This document shows, piece after piece, positions 54,940 to 64,000 of a DNA stretch of 64,000 bases. The number at the start of each line of letters is the position of its first letter. Positions within the stretch are counted from its first letter, which is position 1. The DNA is from Progne subis subis. Its lineage: Eukaryota; Chordata; Aves; Passeriformes; Hirundinidae. The DNA is taken from assembly GCA_022316685.1 (NCBI GenBank), contig JAKJHU010000038.1, positions 5,932,884 to 5,996,883 of the forward strand. Direction: 5' to 3'. Below the pieces are notes generated by a model. That model was not told where the DNA came from and made no database searches. It saw only the letters and a program-made list of their open reading frames with translations. A program made the translations under genes and the position numbers.

Positions 54940-56120
54940 CCCGTGCAGCTGGTGTGCCCAGCCAGCGAGCTGCCCCCTGGCACAGGCACCGGCCGAGAGC
55001 CCCGCCAGGCGCTGGGAGGGGGTTCGGGTCCCCCCCAAGCCCCAGCACGGCACCGGGAGGGCCGAGCCGTCTCGGGAGGGAAGCGCAGCCCCTCTCAGCA
55101 GCTCCGAGCCGCCGCTTCCCTCTTGTCTCACTAGTCGATCGTCTCCTTGTGCCTTCGCTTATCAGCACAAATACAGCTGTCAAAAACCCCTCTCTCTCCT
55201 CTCCCTCGCTCTGTCTCTCTGCCTCTCTCCTTCGCTCCTCTCTGGTTAAGACCCCAGCAGACACAGGCAGCATTTAGGCATCATGTGCTAATAAAATCCA
55301 GGGAATACTTAATAATTCAAGACATGTCAACATTATTTCATCGTCAAATAAAGAGCGAGCGTCAGAGAAAAGAGGCAGTGTGAAGGGCCCGGCGCCTCCG
55401 GGGCAGGGAGCCACGCTGCGCCCGCTCCCCAGCTCCGGCCCCGAAGTGCTGCCGGAGCCACTTGTTTGAATGGCTCGGGGGCTGCCGGAGCCGAGCCGTG
55501 CCGAGCGGAACCGAGCCGTGCCGCGCCGTGCGATGCCGAGCCGTTCGCGCCGCGCCGCGCGATGCCGAGCCGTGCCGAGCCGTGCTGTGGCGGGTGGGGC
55601 ACGACGCCTGTCCCCCACCGTCTCCGCCGCCGCCGCGCTCTCCGCCGGCCCCGCCGTGCCCCGCCGGCCCGTGCGCCCCGGGGCAGAGCGCGGCGCGGCT
55701 CGGCGGGGGCGGGCAGCCTGCGGGCAGCTCGCCCGGCGGCCCCCTCCTGCTCGCCCGCCTGCGGACTCCTCCTGCCTCGGCGGCTCCCTGGCCGTTAACC
55801 GCCTCCCTGCCGCGGCCCGCCGCGACCCACGGCGGCCAGCGCCGAGTCGCGGCCGTCCCGGTCCCGGCCCCGGCTGTCCCGGCGGGATCCGGCCGACGAG
55901 ACGCTGCAGGAGCGGGGTCGAAGACGGAGTGCCGGGGGTGCGCTTTCCCGTGCCTCCCCCCGGCCCCGCCGTGCTCCTCGGTGCCCCGGAGCCAGGAGGG
56001 CGGCAGTATCGCCACCCGCGCCGTGTCCGCCGCCCCCTCTCCACTGCGCTCGCTGTGCACCCGGGATGGGCTCCTTCGGCTTCATTTCTGACCCCCTTCC
56101 CTCCCTCCCTCCCTCGCTGC
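54940..56120 (-). promoter_or_regulatory. ASIC4: CpG island, main ASIC4 promoter
   Basis: Dense CpG block immediately upstream of exon 1a, with a gccgagccgtgccgagc-type short repeat at 55,488-55,605. An AT-rich break at 55,270-55,360 separates the exon-proximal part from the main island. No clear TATA box. Confidence 0.7.
55488..55605. repeat. CpG-rich GCCGAGCCGT simple repeat
   Basis: Imperfect tandem copies of gccgagccgtgcc and gccgcgccgtgcgat inside the ASIC4 CpG island. Confidence 0.8.
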
Positions 56121-58939
56121 TCCTCATTGTTCCACCGCAGCGCACAAGAAGTGGGGGGCACCACAGGCGGTGACCAACTCTGCTAGAAAGGCGAAGCCGG
56201 GGTAGCCCTCACCCTGTCCTGTCCTGCCGAGCCCTTGCTCCTCTCGGGGTCTGCTCCCTCCGGGGCTCGCTACCGTCGACCCTGCGCACAGCCCCAAGCA
56301 ACACTCAGCCCTCGTGGCAGCACTGCCCTGCAGGCAGCGTGACAGGCAGGGTCCTCCTGCCCCGTCCCGCCCGCGGCAGTGGGGCTCTGCTTTCCTGGCT
56401 CAGTCATGAGGTGATGGGTTCAACCTTGAGGCACCTGGGTCTGTTCACAACGCATACCACCTCTTCCAGCAAGTTTTGATCTTTCCCAGCTTCCTGCCTT
56501 GGTGTCACTAGCTGGTGATAGAGGGTTTGCACAGCTACAAAGGATGAACCAACCCACTTACTCACGAGTCAAGCAACCCTCTGTGGCGCTGCCCTGTGGC
56601 ACAGTGGTGGGGGAAACATCAGTTCCCTGTCCTCAGAACAACCCCAGCGCTTGGGTACCCCCCCCCAGCAGACATGGCTCTGCTGAGAAGGTGCGTGCCT
56701 GGCAGGGAATCCAGGGTCTCCGGAGGACAAGTGATGAGACAGCCGCCCATGAGCGCGACAAGAGGCCTCGCCTCTCCTCGGGGACTGCACCGCAGGTCAG
56801 CACGACCTTCACTGTGCTGCCAATGCCAACGGCAAAGCTTTCCCCAGTCGTCCAGCAAGCGCACATGCATCTTCAATCTTCCCATCGATCTGTGCATGGC
56901 ACACATGTTTCTGCCTCTGTGTGGGTCAATACAGCATGATAGGCTGCCTCCGGCAAGGAGCACGCACAGCCCCAGCAGCCTGTTTCTCTCTGCCCAAGGG
57001 ATGCAGCATTCACGTGCCCGCCCTGCACCTCCGGCTCACAAAGACACGGTAGGAGTAGGCTGGGCAGGTCACCCAAGCGCTGCTGCCACCACAGGTGCCC
57101 CAGCCACGTAGCCACCAGATCCCATTTGCTTCCACAGGGATCCTTGGCCTCTGGGGGATGCTTGGCCCAGCAAGGACTATGGACAGAAAGGGCAGGATCC
57201 TGTGGCAAGGAGTTTCCATGGAACCAGGCAATGGCCAGCCCTGAGTCTTTGGTCTGCACAGTTGGACGTGTAGTCCCTGCCTGCGCCTCTAGGGTGCTGT
57301 GGTGGCGAGGGACATGAGGGCATGGAGCGTCTGCCAGGCAGGACACCCCAAAAATGCAGACCCTGAGGTACAGGGTAAACTGAGCTCTGTAAGTGTAGGA
57401 CCAGCTGGAGCCCAGCATCCTGTGTGCTGGACACTCATGGCATGGGAGCAGGACTGTCCCTTGGCTCCCCACAGGACCCTGTCCCCCATACCAAGGGGAT
57501 CAAATATCCTGCTTTCTCTGGGTGTCTTCAGCTCCATTATCAACTGCCATCTGGACTAGGGACATGTCTCAGAACCATCCCCACAGCATGATCCCCTCCT
57601 GTGTGGCCAAAGAGGTAAGTCCTCTCCTGTCTCCTTTCCTGTCTCTCCTCTCCTTGTACTCTGCTCCTGCCTGTCCACCCAGCAAGGGCAAGTGGGTTGG
57701 AGACTCATCCCCTTGCAGGATTACCCAAGGCTAGAGTGCAGCCAGGACAGGTTGGGATCAAGCTGTGCCCAGGTGAGTGGCACCCATAGCACAAGCCCCA
57801 TCCCCAGCTGCAGCTGCAGGCCTTTTACAAGCCATGGAGAGGGGAGGACTATAGCTTCACAGCCAGGGAGCTCTGGAGGACAGAACATTCTGGGAGAGAC
57901 AGTGGGATGGAGGTGCAGGGAGTAGGGAAGCAGCATGGCTTGGGAAGATGGGCAGCAGGGTTTAGGGACAGCAGGTCTTCTACTCAGGCTAGACAAGGCA
58001 GAGAACAAAGCACGAGCTAGGAATAGCTGGTGCTGCCCCTTTGCCAACGTGTCTGCACGTCCCCAAGGTTCCACACTGGAGCATCTCACCTCTGGTTGAG
58101 TGCCTGCACATGGGGAGCATGAGGCCATATGGAGGGCTGGTGGTGTGTAGTAGGGCTCATCTCTCCCTTCACCTGGCCACATGCAGCTACAAAGTGTGTT
58201 TGCCCCCACACAGTCCCTCATCCAGTCCCTGGATATGATGCTAACAGTCAGGAGAAGAACAATGTCCTGGGCTCCTGTGCTGACTTCACTAGCCAGCGTG
58301 CAAGCAAGCCAACAGCATGGGAGAGCCAGCCAAGAGCTTGCCAGCAGATTGGGAAAGTGGAGTCTCTCCTGCTTACCCCTGTGCCCCCCAGCCAGGGGAA
58401 TGGTGATCATCAGGGATTTGGCACAGGGCCCATGCAGTACACTCAGATGATGGGGGGAGGCTGCGGGTGCCAGGGAAGACAGGACTGGAATTCGAAATGA
58501 TGTTGACAAATCAGAGAAATGGCCTGAAAACAATCAGATACAATTCAAAAGGACAAGAGCTGGGCTGGGGCGGGAAGCAAATCTGCCCAGCAAGCAGAGG
58601 GCAAGCGGCTGGAGGGCAGGGCTGCCAAGTGGGCAGGAGGGCAGGACAGAGACTGGCTCAGCAGTGGGCAGCAACATCAGCTTGTCTGAGTTTAACACCA
58701 AACCCTAGGACAATCCCAGGTGGATAAACAAGGCATGCAGAGGGGCATAACCCTCAGGCAGGACATGTCCTGCAGATGCATTTATCTGTGTGAGCAGGAG
58801 CTGTGTTTCCAGATGCTCAGCAGCCAGGCAGATACTTGGAAAAGCAGCTGGGAGTTAGGAGAAAATAGGAGAAACCTCATTCATTTGGGATATGGAATCT
58901 ATCAGTTTAATACGGGATGTCTGGCAGCCCTGCAACTGC

Positions 58940-59165
58940 ACTGAACTCAGTGAAAAGGACAACATTGCTCAGGGCTGTGTGAGAAGGACAATCATTCGTG
59001 AGGCATCTGAAGTGTTTGCTGGCGGCAAGGCCTTACTGGGAGCCCTGTATCTGGTCTGGGATACACATCAAGAAAAATCCAAACTAATTGTAAAGAGTAT
59101 AGAGGATGGCAGTAACAGAGAGCAGTGATGGAGACCGGCTGGAGACACTGGAGGTTTGGGTGAGA
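58940..59165 (+). mobile_element. Probable eroded CR1-like LINE fragment
   Basis: The plus strand follows the CR1 order '..ttactgg..gtatctgg..ctgggatacacatcaagaaa..gagtatagaggatggcag..ggagacc', comparable to the CR1 region upstream of the other two fragments. Very degenerate. Confidence 0.4.
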
Positions 59166-60490
59166 GCAGAGGAGTTAAGAGTCTGCATCCATGAACAAAA
59201 TCATTGAGCACAGGAGGGGGCTTTCTACAACACCAGGGCTCTGACACACCCACAGAACACAGCAGGAGATAGGTGAAGTCTACACACGGAAGAAGCCTCA
59301 CAGTCTGGAGGGACATTTGGTGAACCTGACCCTGCTGTGGTGCCCTCCAGCACCAACATGGTGATTCATCATCCCCTCCAAGACACAGCCACTGGCTGTT
59401 TCTATTCTTAGCCCAGTCCAGATGAGGATTTGGTTGTGATTTCCCTCCCTTGTAACCCCGCCAATGGATGGACTCTTTCCCATACCAAGACCCAAACTCC
59501 CACTGCACTCCAGCACTGGTGCTGTGCTACTGCACTGAGCTTGCCCTCCCAGCCAGCCTGCAGGGATAAGGGGATCAGCCCAGAGGACCAAGAGTGACAT
59601 GGCTGGGGCAGCCCAGAAGGGTGGGGGACACTGGTGACCGGACAGTAACAGACCTGGTTGTTCAGCAGGCAGCTGTCTAATGGGAGACCTCCATCATGGA
59701 GCTCCCACCTGATACCCTGCTAGGCCAAACTGGCTGGGATATGGATCCAGCTCGCTGCGTGCTTCTACCGCCAACCCAAGCTTGTGAGCTGGCTGCTACG
59801 TCTTCCTCGCCAGCTCCTCACACTCCGGAGTTGGTGCTGCCACGGCCTCGTGCCCAGAGGGAAGTGGATCTGGGGCAATCATTACTTTTGATCTAATTGA
59901 AGGGAACGTGACTGCAGAGCCCAGCTGGCCGCAGCACTCAGCTCTGCCTCATGCAAGTAGTATCCTCTGAGACTCTTGCAAACACACTGGCTTAACAAGA
60001 ACAGCCTCCTTCCATGGCCTCCCCAGCATGCTGCCGGCGCCTGCCCAGCAGGTCGGGCTCGGCAGCAAGGACAGCAAATGCCTCAGTTGTGGGGGGATGT
60101 GGGATGACAAGATGTCCACTCCAATTACAGGAGAGCAGGGCTGGCGACAGTGTGATGAGCATGCCAGGCATCACTGCCTGCTGTGGAGCTAGCTGTGGGG
60201 GTGCCACAAGAGTAGTAATGCTGCCTGCACCCCACTTGCTGAAACCTCTGCAGCATCCTCCTGCACCCACTGGGAGTGGTGGGGCTGGGAATGGTGGGAG
60301 GGAGCTGTACAGACCACGATAGGAGCAGAGCCTTTGATTTGAGCGTTTTTACCAGCTGCATCATGCCAGCATGGGGAAGATGGCAGCTCCAGTGCTGCAG
60401 GCCAGCCTCAGTGGTGATCCTGGTCGCTGGTTTGGCCCACTGTGACAAATGAAAAGTCTGTCGGGACCAGCAGACACATGGGAGATGCAG

Positions 60491-60660
60491 CACCCCATTA
60501 ACACACTGACCCTATTTACATAAACTACCCCGATTAAACACGATACTTATTAAATGCTTTACCCCAATTAAGTGCAATACCTTAATTAATGCAACACCCC
60601 AATTAAAGACAACACTCCCATTCAATTTATTCCTTCATTAAGCGCAAAACCTCAATTACA
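60491..60660. repeat. Degenerate ~18-20 bp tandem repeat with ATTAA cores
   Basis: About eight imperfect units of the form accccaattaagtgcaata (for example near 60526, 60560, 60579, 60596, 60632, 60650), each carrying ATTAA or CAATT, in GC-rich flanks. Confidence 0.7.
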
Positions 60661-63600
60661 AAGTCTCTTTTGTAAGCTGTGTGCATGAGCTCGCACAAGG
60701 TGCCCTGGACACTTTTTGCTGCTGCCAAGAAAAAAACACTGAGCTTATGTGGCTTTTGAGGTCCTGCCTCCAGGAATTTAAGGACTGGGTTTCAGTAGGA
60801 TCTGGGTGTAGGAGCATCTGTTTGATGGCTGAGAGGACAATGCCTGCATCAGAGCTGGGTGAGATCTCATGAGCACTCAGTGGAATGATGGGTCCAATCC
60901 CTGCCCGATCATGGGAGAAAAGGGTCTGTGCTGAGCCCAGGCTGATTCTATGCTATTTAACCCTAGTGAGCAGTGAGATCTTCGCTGTCACCCTTCTGAA
61001 TTCCTCTTCCCAGAAATGCTCACCTAGTCAGCTCTTCCTGTGCCCAGGAAGAGGCAGTAGGCAGTGGATACTGTGAAGTCCCCACCCACGTCCAGCAGCC
61101 TCTGCTTCTGGTCTCCATCTGAGACACCCCACATGCTGTGGACCTGCACTGCCCTGGCTCTGCCAGGCTGAAAGCCAGCACCCCCAGTCCATGAGCTACT
61201 CTGACCCTGTCAGTACAAACACCCCCAAACAGAGCCAGCCACTTGATTGCGCTGCACGAGCATTCTCACAAAGAGAAAACAGATGTAAAAGCCTCCCAAA
61301 TCGCAGCATTCCTAGGAGGACGTTGAACCCAGCACCCACCTCCTGACTCCGGATCTGGCAATGCTCGCTGGCCCATGACCAGCAGGAGGTCAGGCTCGGC
61401 TGACGCTGCCCTCCAATCCTGCGTGGGAGGAGTGGAGGAAATGGCCTCACCACCCTCAGAGCATCCCCCACGGCTGGAAAGGCTGTCGCAGACGTGACCA
61501 GGGAGCGGCTCTGTGCATGGGCAATGGGATGTGCACAGTCCCTCCTGCCCTCGCCACTGTTAGGAAGGGGAAGACACCCTGGGAGCCATCGCTGCAGCAT
61601 GCAGAGACAGACATTTGGTTTTATAGCCTTTTATTGCTGCAGCTGTTTGGTCCTCCCTTCTGCCTGCCATCTTGAGGAGGGCAGCCGGGCAGGCTGGCAC
61701 ATGGCCACACTGTGCTGAGCAATTTGGCAGTGGTGCACCCTCCTGGGGTGCCACCGGGCTTGCACTTCTAGCAAAAACACCGGCACGTCAGGGAAACAGG
61801 CTCAGCACCTTGCTGGGACAGTCCCCAGCACTATTTCCCCACAGCCCCTCTGTCCACAGCCTGAAACCCCCCACCTCCACCACTAGTCACCTGCCTGGTG
61901 GTTTATAAAATTTTAAAGTTAATGGTGTAATAAACTCCAATAATTATATTGCAGCTGCACCGGGGCATCCTGGGATGAATACATTATGGGAGCTGCAGCA
62001 GTTGGGCAGAGAGGGCAGCGCTGGGAGATGCTCCAGCCAGTGCAGCCAGAGACAGACAAGCTTCACCCAGTGCTGCTGTGAGTGGGGCAACTCCTTGCTT
62101 AACTCCCTCCCAAGCAACAACTGAGCAACGGCAACTGGAGGGTGGGCAGCTCATCACAGCCAGAGTCCTCCCTGATCACAAGGCAGGCTAGGAGACCCTC
62201 AGGGAAAATAATTTGGGAGAAGCTTGAGCTCCCAAGGCAACCTACCCTCAGTTTCTGATTTATGGGCAGGGGGTGCTTGAATGGATGAACTGGATGGGCC
62301 CGGAGCCAGCTGTGGGCAGCCTCAACAGCAGTGGGGTCCATGTTTGGGGAAGCCAAAGCCACAATGTGCAGCCCCCAAGCAGCATCTGGGTGTTCCTGCC
62401 CTGCCTCGACATCGTCAGCCCTGGGACACCCCCATCAGGGCTGGCATGCTGGCATGAACAGCTGCAGGCGTGGGTAGCGCTGCTGCTGAGCACAGCTGGC
62501 ACAGCTGGAATGTCATCTCACAGCCAAGGGGACATGCCAAGAGCTGTGCCACGCTGGAAAGGCAGTGTGCAGAAGGACATAGCCTTGTTGTGGTATGCAG
62601 GGAGGATGAGAGCCTCATCCAATTCCAAACAGCCACGACCCTGCACCAGGGAGGTCTCTTGTGCACTGGCATGAGAGTGGAAGGGTGATGAATGCTGCAA
62701 GGCTGAAGGCCAACCCAGCAGTGTCAGCAGGCCCATCACCAGGTTCTTCAGACACCTCCGGAGAAATGCAGCCTGCAAGTAAGTCCCAGTGCAGGGCACA
62801 GGAAATGCTGGCACTCCAGGAGTACCCACTCTGGGGCAGCAGGGCTGGTACCCAGGCATCCCACTCCTCCATCCCATCTCTGGTCCTGAGGGATGGGAGT
62901 TTGCCCAGCCAGTGGAGCATGCGGATCTGCCCTGAGAGATATCATTCAGCTGCTCCCTCATGCTCAGCTGTGCCCGCAGGCCCCACCCTGCCCTGACCCC
63001 TGCAGTCATTGGCACCTGGGGCTGGTCAGGCACCCTGTGGCTCCTCCTGGCCCCCACTGCTCCTCCTGTCCCATTTGCAGTACTTCACCAAGGCAGCCCC
63101 TGCTTCCCATTTGGCTTTCCTAAAAACAACAGAGCCGTAAACTGCCGGCAGAGCTGCCTCAACACAGCAATAGGGCTGAGGTTTTAAATGCACCCAAGTC
63201 AGGAGGCTGGGAGTTATGGTTCCCCAGACAGCCATAGCTCAGCTGCATGGTGCCCATGATGGTCCTGCGCGTGCACAGCCATGTGCCACGGGCAAGGGGC
63301 AGAGTTAGTGTTACCATGGGAACCATCACTCCCCATTTTCCAACATTTGTGTGATTAAAACCTCAGCCTTAGTGCCACAGCTCCACTGATGGCATATATG
63401 GTGGGGGCATCCTGCCTGCCCTCCCCAGGCTGCTGGGCAAAGGGGCTGGGAGCCTGGGAATGCCCCTGCCCCTTGCTGGCTGGTGGAGATGTGGTGGAAG
63501 GACTGGGTCTGCAAGGTGAGTGGGAAGCTGGAGACGGTCACTGGGAACGGGGCCCTGGACTGAGTACACCATAGGCACAGCACACATCTGGCCACCCAGC

Positions 63601-64000
63601 ACACTGGCCATGAGTGCTGACAGCAAGTCAGGCGCCCACCTGGCTGTAGAGCACATGGCAAACACGGCACATGCACTGTCCCAGGGACTGAGGAACTGGT
63701 GCCTTCAGCACCCTGTGTGCCCCAAACCCCAGGCGTGCTGCTGGCACCAAGAGAATGTTGCAAACTCCAAACATCCCACTGGTCTTCATCTGCAGCATAC
63801 TGCAAATAGGGAAAACATCCAACTGCCAAGCATCCTGGAAACGTCGAACCCAAAGGTGAGCTGGGGCATTGTAAACATGTCACCATCAGGCACCAAGCAC
63901 CAGCTCCCTGCAAACTGGCAGCTGATGTTGAGCACGGAGGGCATCGCTGGCACCACATGTGCCACAGACACTGAAAACTGAGCTGTGAACATGGGATGCA

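Larger units (their letters stand above)
56130..64000. other. Intergenic region upstream of ASIC4
   Basis: No exon of the expected next gene (GMPPA in the human order) or any other gene recognised. Contains a probable CR1 fragment near 58.9-59.2 kb, a TAAT-rich array at 60.5 kb and an AT-rich block at 61.90-61.97 kb. Confidence 0.55.

Noticed and set aside
56130..64000. Search for the neighbouring gene GMPPA
   Set aside because: None of the nucleotidyltransferase or hexapeptide-repeat signatures expected of GMPPA is visible; it probably lies beyond the window.
1..64000. CRISPR arrays, bacterial operons, prophage or tRNA/rRNA genes
   Set aside because: The window is intron-containing vertebrate DNA. 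Tandem repeats present are minisatellites without spacer structure, and no tRNA or rRNA pattern was recognised.

Overview
Eukaryotic (vertebrate) genomic DNA carrying four spliced genes in the order OBSL1 (+, 3' part only) - TMEM198 (-) - CHPF (+) - ASIC4 (-). This is the same gene order and relative orientation as the human 2q35 block SPEG-GMPPA-ASIC4-CHPF-TMEM198-OBSL1, read from the other end. Short introns, GC-rich intergenic DNA, several CpG islands and eroded CR1 LINE fragments point to a sauropsid, most likely a bird and plausibly a GC-rich microchromosome. The organism is an inference; the gene identities are firm because exon phases, splice sites and protein lengths all fit.

Layout. 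1-8.5 kb: the last 19 OBSL1 exons, mostly one Ig domain per phase-1/phase-1 exon, ending in ATTAAA. 8.5-9.9 kb: convergent 3' ends of OBSL1 and TMEM198. 9.9-11.8 kb: the four coding exons of TMEM198. Its 5' intron contains a CR1 remnant, and its probable CpG-island promoter with CCAAT boxes, a CRE and GC boxes lies at 13.2-14.0 kb, next to a 47-bp minisatellite. 16.8-22.1 kb: complete CHPF (771 codons, four coding exons, CpG promoter, AATAAA). 22.1-27 kb: no gene seen. 27-55 kb: ASIC4 on the minus strand. Exons 2-10 are packed into 29.06-32.17 kb, the canonical first exon lies 22 kb upstream at 54.36-54.94 kb, and the CpG island is at 55-56 kb. 56-64 kb: upstream intergenic DNA with no recognisable gene.

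Main discovery: a second, fully open first exon for ASIC4 (exon 1b, 32,433-33,029) sits just upstream of exon 2. It has a perfect donor in the same phase 0 as exon 1a. It encodes a different intracellular N-terminus, TM1 and proximal ectodomain, so ASIC4 here has the a/b first-exon architecture known for ASIC1 and ASIC2. The 1b N-terminus has Pro where the DEG/ENaC gating His-Gly motif has His, and a separate GC-rich CpG region lies about 1.3 kb upstream of it.

Other points. One OBSL1 Ig exon has an in-frame TGA at its core Trp. Single-base frameshifts occur in ASIC4 exon 6 and OBSL1 exon 18 and could be assembly errors. An 86-bp sequence occurs twice, near the 3' ends of CHPF and ASIC4. There is a 30-nt poly-G run, a TAAT-rich degenerate array, and several AT-rich candidate enhancers in the large ASIC4 intron.

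The four proteins do not form a pathway. OBSL1 is a cytoskeletal/3M-complex adaptor, TMEM198 a multipass Wnt-signalling membrane protein, CHPF a Golgi chondroitin polymerising factor and ASIC4 a neuronal DEG/ENaC channel subunit. The linkage is conserved synteny.
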